In this document: positions 42,649-50,251 of the stretch, piece after piece
Position numbering within the stretch: the first letter of the stretch is position 1
Layout of the letters: each line of letters starts with the position of its first letter
Assembly: GCF_018130695.1 (NCBI RefSeq)
Contig: NZ_JAFCJX010000011.1
Coordinates: 211,701-275,700, forward strand
DNA length: 64,000 nucleotides
Direction of reading: 5' to 3'
From: Bradyrhizobium jicamae
Lineage (GTDB): Bacteria; Pseudomonadota; Alphaproteobacteria; Rhizobiales; Xanthobacteraceae
Position numbers and translations under genes: made by a program
Notes under the pieces: generated by a model
The model's input: the letters and a program-made list of their open reading frames with translations, nothing else
What the model was told of the DNA's origin: nothing
Database searches by the model: none

Positions 42649-44124
42649 ATGACTTTGCCGATGAGCTGGGACGAATGGGCGCAGCACGATGGAACGGCGC
42701 TCGCCGCACGCGTCAGGAAGGGCGAACTGAGCCCTGCGGAACTCGCAGCCCAGGCCGCTGCCGGCGTCGCCAAGGTCGACGGCGCGCTGTCCGGCGTCGT
42801 TGAGCTGTTCGACGACGTGATCGCCAATCCAGCCAAGGACGGCGCCAATCTCGATGGCCCCTTTGCCGGCCTGCCCTTTCTGATGAAGGACCTCGGCCCG
42901 ACCATGCAGGGCCGCCTGCAGGAGATGGGCTCCAAGATGATGCGCGGCAATCGCGCCGCTTCCGACACCTTTCTCACGTCGCAGTTGCGCAAGGCTGGGC
43001 TCAATCTGATCGGCCGCACCACGACGCCGGAGTTCGGGGTCTGCAGTTCGGCCGAGAACCCGGCGGTCTATGTCACCCGCAATCCCTGGCACACCGACTA
43101 CACCACCTGCGGCTCCTCGGCCGGCAGTGCGGCGATGGTCGCCGCCGGCGTGGTCCCGATCGCGCATGCGACCGACGGCGGCGGCTCGATCCGGATTCCC
43201 GCAGGCGTCAACGGCAATATCGGGCTGAAAGTCTCGCGCGGCGTGTTCTCGCTGTCGCCGCTGCTGTCGGATCTCTCGGGCCTGGTCTCGATCCAGGGCT
43301 GCCAGTCGCGCTCGGTGCGCGACACGGCGGCCTTTGTCGATTCCTGTCGCGGGCCTGCGCCCGGCGAGTTCATGCCATTCTGGACGCCAGCCGAGCCCTA
43401 CACGACGATGATCGCGCGCGATCCGGGCCGGCTCAGAATCGCACTCTCGCATCAATGGGGCGAATATCGCGCCACGCCGCAGATCGCCGCCGAGTTGCAG
43501 CGTGTCGGCCGCTTCCTCGAAGGCCTCGGCCATCACGTCGACTATGCCCTGCCCGCGCTCGACTATCGCGAGGCGTTTGCCGCGCAGACCACCTGCTACA
43601 TCAGCAATTTTGCGGTGGTGATCTCCAACATGCTGGCCGCACGCGGACTGGAGAGACCGCCGGCCGAGCTGATCGAGCCGATCAACATCCGCATCTGGGA
43701 GCACGGCCGGCACACCAGCTTCGCCGATCGCGCGCGCATGCAGGCGGTGTTCAACACCACATCGCGCGGCTTCGGCGCGTTCTTCGAGGATTGGGACATC
43801 ATCCTGACGCCGGTCACCGCGCTGCCGACGCCGAAGGTCGGCACGACGGAATATCTGACCATCAGCGACAATCCGTCGGTGCTCGACTGGTTCGAGAATC
43901 TCTGGCGCAACTTTGCGTTCACGCCGCTCGCCAACCTCTGCGGCATTCCCGCGATCTCGCTGCCGCTTGCCACGCACGAGCACGGCCTGCCGCTCGGCAT
44001 CCAGGCGATCGCAAAACAGGCCAATGACGGATTGCTGCTGCAACTGGCGGCGCAGATCGAGCGCGCGATCGGCGGCAAATGGAATGGCGGCCAGCGGCCC
44101 GGCGTGCACGTGACGCAGAGCTGA
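42649..44124 (+). CDS. Amidase-signature family amidase
   Basis: A 491-residue AS-family hydrolase. The Ser-cisSer-Lys triad is visible: K80 in PFLMKDLG, the cis-Ser in TTCGSSAGSAA (S156/S157) and nucleophile S180 in DGGGSIRIPA. The Gly/Ser-rich signature is intact. It hydrolyses amides to acids and ammonia; the exact substrate is unknown. It is followed by a hotdog thioesterase 32 bp downstream, probably in one transcript. Confidence 0.93.
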   Translation: MTLPMSWDEWAQHDGTALAARVRKGELSPAELAAQAAAGVAKVDGALSGVVELFDDVIANPAKDGANLDGPFAGLPFLMKDLGPTMQGRLQEMGSKMMRGNRAASDTFLTSQLRKAGLNLIGRTTTPEFGVCSSAENPAVYVTRNPWHTDYTTCGSSAGSAAMVAAGVVPIAHATDGGGSIRIPAGVNGNIGLKVSRGVFSLSPLLSDLSGLVSIQGCQSRSVRDTAAFVDSCRGPAPGEFMPFWTPAEPYTTMIARDPGRLRIALSHQWGEYRATPQIAAELQRVGRFLEGLGHHVDYALPALDYREAFAAQTTCYISNFAVVISNMLAARGLERPPAELIEPINIRIWEHGRHTSFADRARMQAVFNTTSRGFGAFFEDWDIILTPVTALPTPKVGTTEYLTISDNPSVLDWFENLWRNFAFTPLANLCGIPAISLPLATHEHGLPLGIQAIAKQANDGLLLQLAAQIERAIGGKWNGGQRPGVHVTQS

Positions 44125-44156
44125 CAACAACGCATCAGGAGAGGAAACGGACCGTC

Positions 44157-44618
44157 ATGCAGCAGCAAGCCGGTGAGTTCGGGATCGAGGAAGCGCGGCG
44201 CGCGTTGGCTGAGGTGTTTGCGCCCTGGGTGCTGGATCTCAATCTGTCGATCGACGCGTTCGACTATACGCCGCCGGCGGGTGCCGTCGACTGGCAGCCC
44301 GGCGCGATCCTGCGGATGCCGTTCTCGGAGCGGCTCTGCCGCAACGGCGGCACCGTCAGCGGCCAGGCGCTGATGGCGTTCGCCGACACCGCGATGGTGA
44401 TCGCCAATCTCGCCGCCAACAAGGGCTATCGTCCCATGACGACGGTCGACCAGACCACGCATTTCATGCGCGCGGTCAGCGCATCCGACGTGCTGGCCGA
44501 TGCGCGCGTGGTGCGGCTCGGCCGCACCATGAGCTTTGGCAGGGTCACGCTGCTGTCCGCCACCGACAACAGGCCGGTGGCGATGGTCTCGAGCGCGTTC
44601 GCGATGCTGGGAGCATGA
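44157..44618 (+). CDS. PaaI-like acyl-CoA thioesterase
   Basis: A 153-residue hotdog protein with PFSERLCRNGGTVSGQALMAFADTAMVIANLA (the PaaI active-site helix with Asn-Gly and Asp) and TTHFMRAVSASDVLADARVVRLGRTMSFGRV. It removes CoA from acyl or aryl substrates. AGGAGAGG precedes the ATG. The TGA stop is contributed by the 5' end of a family A repeat (GCATGATC), so the repeat abuts the coding end. Confidence 0.9.
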   Translation: MQQQAGEFGIEEARRALAEVFAPWVLDLNLSIDAFDYTPPAGAVDWQPGAILRMPFSERLCRNGGTVSGQALMAFADTAMVIANLAANKGYRPMTTVDQTTHFMRAVSASDVLADARVVRLGRTMSFGRVTLLSATDNRPVAMVSSAFAMLGA

Positions 44619-44700
44619 TCCGGAAAAGTGCGAAGCGGTTTTCCGATAGGATCATGCTCAAAACAAAGAAACTAAAGCGCGATCTCATCGCGCCTTAATT
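44613..44700. repeat. Dispersed intergenic repeat, family A copy 2
   Basis: GCATGATCCGGAAAAGTGCGAAGCGGTTTTCCG...GATCATGC, then a hairpin AAGCGCGAT..ATCGCGCCTT (44674-44697). It is shorter than copy 1 because the GACCCG...TTAGCGCAA segment is missing. It overlaps the thioesterase stop. Confidence 0.85.
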
Positions 44701-44720
44701 CGCGGCAGCAGCGCGACAAC

Positions 44721-45014
44721 TTACTTGCCGAGCACTTCCTCGGCGGCGTTCACGATGCTGATGGTCGGGTTCTTGCCGCAGTACTCGCCGAACTTCTTGG
44801 CGTTGGCCACGAACACTTCGGTGTCGATGATCGCCTCGTCGGAGTCGCCCTTGTACCAACCGTCCATCCAGGTCAGCACCACCTGGATGGTGTCCTTGTC
44901 ACTTTCGACGAACTGCTTGCAGGTCATGGTCGAGAGATCGATTTTGGTGGCATGCGCCGGGACCGACGACAGGGCCAGCGCGGCAGCAAGCGCGAGTGAT
45001 GCGGTGATCTTCAT
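44721..45014 (-). CDS. HdeA-family periplasmic protein
   Basis: A 97-residue protein with a Sec signal (MKITASLALAAALALSSVPAHA). The mature part has MTCKQFVESDKDTIQVVLTWMDGWYKGD and GEYCGKNP; the two cysteines are in the HdeA disulfide positions. HdeA is an acid-activated periplasmic chaperone; rhizobial homologues may have a broader envelope role. ATG 45014 is preferred (GGAG 7 nt upstream); ATG 45017 adjoins it. Confidence 0.87.
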   Translation of the reverse strand: MKITASLALAAALALSSVPAHATKIDLSTMTCKQFVESDKDTIQVVLTWMDGWYKGDSDEAIIDTEVFVANAKKFGEYCGKNPTISIVNAAEEVLGK

Positions 45015-45231
45015 CATGAATCTCCATTGGCAAAGCAATTGCCGAAAATGTTTGGGCGCAAGGAAAGCATCAGTGCTTTCCGGGGCGAAGTCGTAAACGG
45101 AATCGGAAGCCGCCTGCAAGCGCGACGACGCCGGATGCTTACCGACATGTATTCGCTGCGCTGGTTGAGAATTCACATTTGGGAACTGTCATCAACACGC
45201 CGCGTGCGCTACACGACGCTGCGGCATTTGC

Positions 45232-47253
45232 TCAGGCGGTCCGCAAGCGTCGCCGTTTGCGCCAGCGCCAAGCCAGGGCGACAAGCGCGATCAAAACAAT
45301 GACCGCCGCGATCGCCTTGCTCGCAAACCGTCCGCCGGGGCGGTCGATGGTGTGCGACCACAGCGACGGCCCTTCGCGCAGCCGCGCCAGACGAAACGCG
45401 ACCACGCTATCGCCGATCGAGGTGCCGGCCTCGGAATGGCCGCCCGCACCGATCGCGACATACTGCTCGCCCTTCCAGAGATAAGTCATGGGGTTGGCGA
45501 CGCCGGGCACCGGCAGCCGTCCCTGCCAAAGCTCCCTCCCCGATTTGGCGTCGAACGCCCGCAGGTAAGCGTCCATCGCGCCGGTGAAGGCGAGTCCGCC
45601 GGCGGTGATCGCGAGACCATTGACCAGCGGCGTGCCCCAGGAAAATGCCATGCCAAGCGGCGCCAGATCCTCGCTGGTGCCGACCGAGGAATGCCAGAGG
45701 ATCTTGCCGGCCTTCAAATCGACCGCGACCATCTCGCCCCATGGCGGCTTGTTGCAGAGCAGCCCGAGTGGCGACATCGCCACCGCACGTGACATCGCAA
45801 ATGGCGCGCCGTCCTGCCGGCCGAAATCATGCCCCGGCGGCGGGCTAAAACCCTTGGCCTCCTCGCGCGGGATCAGCTTGATGACATGAACGGCGTGGCT
45901 GGTGTTGGCATAGAGGATCTGGTTGACCGGATCGAACGCGGCACTGCCCCAGTTCACGCCGCCGCCGGTCATCGGATAGACCGCCGTGCCCTGCGTCGAG
46001 GGTGGCGTGTAGAGCCCCTCATTGCGGAGATCGCCGAGCAGCTTTTCGCAGGGCGATGGGCCGAACGGCAGCAGCTTGAATGCATCGTCCTTCGAGATGC
46101 TCTGCTTCATCAGCGGCGGCACATGGGTCGGGAATGGCTGCGTCGGTGACAACTGCTCGCCCTCGGCGCCGTTCTGCGGCACCGCGCGCTCCTCGACCGG
46201 CCAGACCGGCTTGCCGGTGTCGCGATCGAGCACGAACACAAAGCCCTGCTTGGTCGGCTGGATCACGACATCGCGCTGGCCCTCGCCAGTGTCGATGCGC
46301 GCCAGCGTCGGCTGCGCCGGCAGATCGTAATCCCAGACGTCGTGATGCACGGTCTGGAACGACCAGATCAGTTCGCCGGTCTCGATGCGCAGCGCCACCA
46401 CCGAATTGGCATGCTCATTGTTGCCGGGCCGCCTGCCGCCCCAGAAATCCGGGCTCGGCGACGTCGTCGGCAGGAACACCAGCCCCCGCGCCTCGTCCAC
46501 CGACATCGGCGCCCAGACATTGGTGTGGCCGGCGGTGACACCGTCATGCACCAGCGGATCGAAGCTCCAGCGCGGCTGTCCGGTCCTCGCGTCATACGCG
46601 CGCACGGCACCGAGTGGCGCCTCGACGCGGCGGTTGTCGGCCATCGCGGTACCGACCACGAGGACGCCGCGCGCGATCACCGGGGCTGAGGTGATCTGGA
46701 CTTCGCCCGGCCATTCCAGCTTCATCCCGAGATCGATCTTGATCTCGCCGCCAGTACCGAAATCGGCGCACGGCTTTCCGGTCCTGGCATCGAGCGCGAT
46801 CACGCGGACATCGTTGGTCCCGGTGAAGATCCGCGTCCGGCACGGTGCATTCTCCGCCGCGCGCTCGTCGACCCAATAGGCGACGCCGCGGCAGACGTAA
46901 CGATTGGCCGGCCGCTGCGCGGTGCTGATCTTCGGGTCGTAGCGCCACTTCTGTGCGCCGATGCCGGGATCGAGCGCGATCACCTCGTTGAATGGTGAGC
47001 AGAAGATCAGGCTGTCCTCGACGAACAGCGGAGTCGCCTCGAACTTGGTGCGCTTCATCAGCTCGCTCGCGCGGGCATCGAGATCGCCGGTGCGAAACTC
47101 CCAGGCGCGGACGAGATTGCCGACATTGTCAGGCGTGATCTGATTGAGCGGCGAGAAGCGCTGGCCACCGCGATCGCCGCCCCAATACTCCCAGCCAAGC
47201 ACCGGCGACGCACCAAACAGCAGCACGGCTAGCAGACAAAACAGGGATCGCAT
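45232..47253 (-). CDS. PQQ-dependent quinoprotein dehydrogenase with C-terminal membrane anchor
   Basis: A 673-residue beta-propeller dehydrogenase. A Sec signal (residues 1-20) is followed by WEYWGGDRGGQRFSPLNQITPDNVGNLVRAW, the glucose-dehydrogenase-like start. Later PQQ-propeller elements include RVIALDARTGKPCADFG, DVWDYDLPAQPTL, GGGVNWGSAAFDP and AVDLKAGKILW. The C-terminus has a single helix (IAAVIVLIALVALAW) and a basic tail, so it is probably tethered in the inner membrane facing the periplasm. It oxidises a sugar or alcohol; the exact substrate is unknown. GGAGGG precedes the ATG. Confidence 0.9.
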   Translation of the reverse strand: MRSLFCLLAVLLFGASPVLGWEYWGGDRGGQRFSPLNQITPDNVGNLVRAWEFRTGDLDARASELMKRTKFEATPLFVEDSLIFCSPFNEVIALDPGIGAQKWRYDPKISTAQRPANRYVCRGVAYWVDERAAENAPCRTRIFTGTNDVRVIALDARTGKPCADFGTGGEIKIDLGMKLEWPGEVQITSAPVIARGVLVVGTAMADNRRVEAPLGAVRAYDARTGQPRWSFDPLVHDGVTAGHTNVWAPMSVDEARGLVFLPTTSPSPDFWGGRRPGNNEHANSVVALRIETGELIWSFQTVHHDVWDYDLPAQPTLARIDTGEGQRDVVIQPTKQGFVFVLDRDTGKPVWPVEERAVPQNGAEGEQLSPTQPFPTHVPPLMKQSISKDDAFKLLPFGPSPCEKLLGDLRNEGLYTPPSTQGTAVYPMTGGGVNWGSAAFDPVNQILYANTSHAVHVIKLIPREEAKGFSPPPGHDFGRQDGAPFAMSRAVAMSPLGLLCNKPPWGEMVAVDLKAGKILWHSSVGTSEDLAPLGMAFSWGTPLVNGLAITAGGLAFTGAMDAYLRAFDAKSGRELWQGRLPVPGVANPMTYLWKGEQYVAIGAGGHSEAGTSIGDSVVAFRLARLREGPSLWSHTIDRPGGRFASKAIAAVIVLIALVALAWRWRKRRRLRTA

Positions 47254-47343
47254 CGCGCCCTCCGGCCGATGCGATCATTCCCGGGTTACACCGCATCTTG
47301 CGCGGATGGATTTACGCCATCGGCGCGTCAGTATCCACCCTCG

Positions 47344-48738
47344 TCAGTATCCCCTGCGGCCCTCGTAACCGCCGCGGCCGCCATAGCCGCCGCCACCGAT
47401 GCCAATCCCGATACCGATGCCGACCGGCGGTCCGGCCGGCTCATACACCACAGGCGGCGGACGACGGACCACCACGACGTCGTCCTCGATGACGCGGCGC
47501 GGCGGCTGCGAACTGGCGCGCCGCGGCGGATCGGGATCGACGCGCTTCTTGGTCGGCAGGTCGACTTTCCGCGGCTGTGCTGGCGCGATGTTGCAGGGAC
47601 AGGTCGGCGCCGCCATCGCAATATTGGCAGCCTGTTCGGGACGGTTGCGCAGCCGCTCGATCAGATTGCGCGCAGTCACTGTCAGGTCGCTGTCAGGATA
47701 TTGCAGGAGGAAGGTGCGATAGGCGGTCGCCGTGTTGATGAGGACCGCGTTGTTCCACGCCACCATGCGGCGATGGCGATCGAGCCAGTCCTTTGCTTGC
47801 AGACCGCGCGGCGTGCCGGCATAGGCAACCGCGAAAGCCTCATAGGCTTCGTCCGAGCCGTCAGCCACGATCAACTCATTGGCGACGTCGACCGGCTTGC
47901 CCTGCAAATTGCGCTTCCACTCCTCGACCGTGCGCTTGGTCGGAGCCTGCTTTGGCGCTGCTGCTGCCGAGCCGCTCGCGACGAAACGAAAATCCTCGGT
48001 CAGCGACGAGCTGTCCCACGGTGTCTGCCGTCCGTCCGTCGCCTTGTTCACGGCGACGCGAACGCGCTTGAATGTATCCTCGATCGGAATCCCCGGCTCC
48101 TTGCCGGCGGTGAGCAGCGCCGTCGTGTACGGGCTGTTGCTGCCGCTGCCGTCCTCGGCTTCAGCTCCGGGTGATGTCGAGAACGACACGAAGGTGCCGG
48201 GCGCGCCGGTTTTGGCGTCGATGATCGCAAGGCCGTGGCCGGCGGTCTTGTTGAGTTCGGGGAACGGATTGTTGCGGCATGCGTCGAGCAGGAGGATGCG
48301 CATCCGGCTCGGCACCGAGTTCAGCGCATTGAGGATATCGTTAAGGCGCACCGCCTGGATCGGAATGTCGGCCTCGCGCTTCGGATCGACGTCGACCGGC
48401 ACCAGATAGTTCTCGCCGTCGATCTGCAGGCCGTGGCCGGCATAGAACACCAGCGCTACCGTATCGGCCCCCTTGGCCGCGACCTGCCCGGCAAATTCGC
48501 TGATCTTGTCGCGCAGCTGGGCTTGCGACAGGTCCGATGCGGAAGTCACCGCAAATCCGGACTCCGTCAGCAATTGCGACATCGCCTTGGCGTCGTTGGC
48601 CGGATTGGGAAGCGCGGGCACCGACTTGTAGGCGGATTGCCCGATCACCATCGCCAGACGATTCTCGGCGAGCGCCGGAGCCAGGCCAAGCAACAACGTC
48701 GCGGGAACGAGCAGACTAAACAACGAACGGCGAAGCAT
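47344..48738 (-). CDS. Exported caspase-family (C14, orthocaspase-like) protein
   Basis: A 464-residue protein with a signal peptide (to ALAEN). A caspase p20-like domain covers residues ~25-245: the start is RLAMVIGQSAYKSVPALPNPANDAKAM, the catalytic His is H102 in VFYAGHG, and Cys154 is in LLLDACRNNP. The dyad is intact, so Arg/Lys- or Asp-specific proteolysis is possible. The C-terminal ~180 residues have PRRASSQPPRRVIEDDVVV and a Gly-rich end (GIGIGIGIGGGGYGGRGGY). A periplasmic or secreted location is inferred. GGGAGG lies 7 nt before ATG 48738. Confidence 0.87.
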   Translation of the reverse strand: MLRRSLFSLLVPATLLLGLAPALAENRLAMVIGQSAYKSVPALPNPANDAKAMSQLLTESGFAVTSASDLSQAQLRDKISEFAGQVAAKGADTVALVFYAGHGLQIDGENYLVPVDVDPKREADIPIQAVRLNDILNALNSVPSRMRILLLDACRNNPFPELNKTAGHGLAIIDAKTGAPGTFVSFSTSPGAEAEDGSGSNSPYTTALLTAGKEPGIPIEDTFKRVRVAVNKATDGRQTPWDSSSLTEDFRFVASGSAAAAPKQAPTKRTVEEWKRNLQGKPVDVANELIVADGSDEAYEAFAVAYAGTPRGLQAKDWLDRHRRMVAWNNAVLINTATAYRTFLLQYPDSDLTVTARNLIERLRNRPEQAANIAMAAPTCPCNIAPAQPRKVDLPTKKRVDPDPPRRASSQPPRRVIEDDVVVVRRPPPVVYEPAGPPVGIGIGIGIGGGGYGGRGGYEGRRGY

Positions 48739-48805
48739 CGGGCGGCCTCCCGGCAATATCACATCAAAAATTAGTCGAAGAATCGGCGCGCAGGGTTCAC
48801 TTCAA

Positions 48806-48912
48806 GCATGATCCGGACCCGGAGGGCCGCGCTAGCGCAAAGTGTGAAGCGGTTTTCCGAAAGATCATGCGCAAACAAGAAGCTAAAGCGCGATGACGAC
48901 TCATCGCGCTTT
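48806..48912. repeat. Dispersed intergenic repeat, family A copy 3
   Basis: GCATGATCCGGACCCGGAGGGCCGCG...AAGTGTGAAGCGGTTTTCCGA...GATCATGC, followed by the hairpin AAAGCGCGATGA..TCATCGCGCTTT (48885-48912). It fills the gap between the caspase-like gene and the gene at 48995. Confidence 0.85.
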
Positions 48913-48994
48913 GGGCGCGTCAATGTGAAGCGCCAGCGGGTCGGTATCAATTGATTGAATTGTCGCAGCAATTAGACGTTGCAGGCGTCCGCAC

Positions 48995-49219
48995 TCATTT
49001 CGGCTTCTTGGCCGGCTCGGCGGGCTTGGCGATGCTCCAGGGGTCGTACTTTTCCTTCGGCTCCGGAATGCGATCGAGCGCGGCCTTGTAGGCCTTCTCG
49101 TCGACCACCGGCTTCTTGTCGGCCTTCTTGTCTTCAGTCGGTTGCTTGCGCTGTGCATAAGCGGGGATCGCCAGCAACGTCAGCGCGATCGCCGCAATTG
49201 TGAATCGTCTGATGACCAT
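48995..49219 (-). CDS. Small secreted charged protein, paralogue 2
   Basis: A 74-residue protein with a Sec signal (MVIRRFTIAAIALTLLAIPAYAQ). The mature domain is Lys/Glu-rich: EKAYKAALDRIPEPKEKYDPWSIAKP. It shares the KAYKxxLxxIPxxK...DPW block with the gene at 41991-42290. ATG 49219 begins the signal. Probably periplasmic, function unknown. Confidence 0.75.
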   Translation of the reverse strand: MVIRRFTIAAIALTLLAIPAYAQRKQPTEDKKADKKPVVDEKAYKAALDRIPEPKEKYDPWSIAKPAEPAKKPK

Positions 49220-49351
49220 TGCATCCTGCCTTCCCGCCAGAAACATCCGGCAACACCTGATGTGACCAGAATACCTCGACCATCGGCAATTGTTGAATGA
49301 CAAATCGGCCACGATTTGCGTTTCGGCCGCCGCTCCCTACATCTCCCGCCG

Positions 49352-49762
49352 ATGGGACAGGATCACCTCTACACTGCCGCGCTGTTGGTCGGCTGCGCCC
49401 TGGTGCTCGGCGGCTGCGGCTTCGCCGACAGCCGCGCGCCATTGCCGGAATTCATGCGCGCCAAGGCGGCCGAGCCGCCGCCGCTCGAAGCGCCACCCGA
49501 CGTCAAGCGTCTGGTCGGCCAGAAGCTCGACTCGGTGTTCACCAGCGGATCGCAGCCGACCCATGTGCGGGTCTCCGCACCGCTGCATGATCCGCGTGGC
49601 CCCGGCTGGACGGCCTGCGTGCGCGCCGAGCTGACATCCGTGGTCGGCAAGCCGCTGGGCACCCAGACCTATCGCATCTTCATCAACGACGGCGTGATCG
49701 CAGATCGCCAGCGCATCGAAGCCGACGACAATTGCGTCGCCGAGAATTACGAGCCGATCTAG
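49352..49762 (+). CDS. Lipoprotein of unknown function
   Basis: A 136-residue protein. A lipobox follows the hydrophobic start: LLVGCALVLGGC. The mature part has DVKRLVGQKLDSVFTSGSQPTHVRVSAPLHDPRGPGWTACVRAEL, and two further cysteines (TACVRAE and DDNCVAE) could pair. The start at 49352 gives a short signal; an in-frame TTG at 49316 gives a longer N-terminus with less typical composition. No family recognised. Confidence 0.75.
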   Translation: MGQDHLYTAALLVGCALVLGGCGFADSRAPLPEFMRAKAAEPPPLEAPPDVKRLVGQKLDSVFTSGSQPTHVRVSAPLHDPRGPGWTACVRAELTSVVGKPLGTQTYRIFINDGVIADRQRIEADDNCVAENYEPI

Positions 49763-49856
49763 GCAATCATCACCTCGGAACCCAGGGAACCTGCGGAACG
49801 AATGCAATCGCGATGATTTGTATCGCGAGGGCAGATTCGGACCGAGGAGTGGGACT

Positions 49857-50192
49857 ATGAGGACATTTGCGATTGCACTGCTGGCGGGCGTCGGCGCCTT
49901 GTCGGCGGGCGGTGCCGCCAAGGCGTCGGACATCTACACGTCAACCACCACCGAATATGCGGCGCCCGAGCTGGTGCAGCAGGTGCGCATGGTTTGCGAC
50001 GAAGACGGACGCTGCTATCGCACCCGCAGCGGCGCGCGTGTGATCGTGCGCGATTCCTACAACTATGCGCCGCGCGAGCGCTACATCGAGCGCCGCCACT
50101 ATCGCGACTGGGATGACAGCCCGCGTGCGGGCGTTGGCATCCGCGCACCCGGCGTCAGCGTGGGTGTCGGTGTCGGCGACGATCGCTGGTAA
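49857..50192 (+). CDS. Small exported protein, Arg/Tyr-rich
   Basis: A 111-residue protein with a Sec signal (MRTFAIALLAGVGALSAGGAAKA). The mature protein has VRMVCDEDGRCYRTRSGARVIVRDSYNYAPRERYIERRHYRDWDD and a Gly/Val-rich C-terminus. One C...C pair may form a disulfide. GAGGAG lies ~8 nt before the ATG. A perfect 14-bp terminator stem follows at 50210-50240. Function unknown. Confidence 0.78.
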   Translation: MRTFAIALLAGVGALSAGGAAKASDIYTSTTTEYAAPELVQQVRMVCDEDGRCYRTRSGARVIVRDSYNYAPRERYIERRHYRDWDDSPRAGVGIRAPGVSVGVGVGDDRW

Positions 50193-50209
50193 CTGATCTC
50201 AGCAGACAT

Positions 50210-50240
50210 GAAAGCCGCCGAAGCGACTTCGGCGGCTTTC
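50210..50240. terminator. Perfect 14-bp terminator hairpin between convergent genes
   Basis: GAAAGCCGCCGAAG (50210-50223), loop CGA, CTTCGGCGGCTTTC (50227-50240). It lies between the convergent ends of the Arg/Tyr-rich protein gene and the TpsB gene, so it can serve both strands. Confidence 0.85.
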
Positions 50241-50251
50241 GCTTGCGTCGA

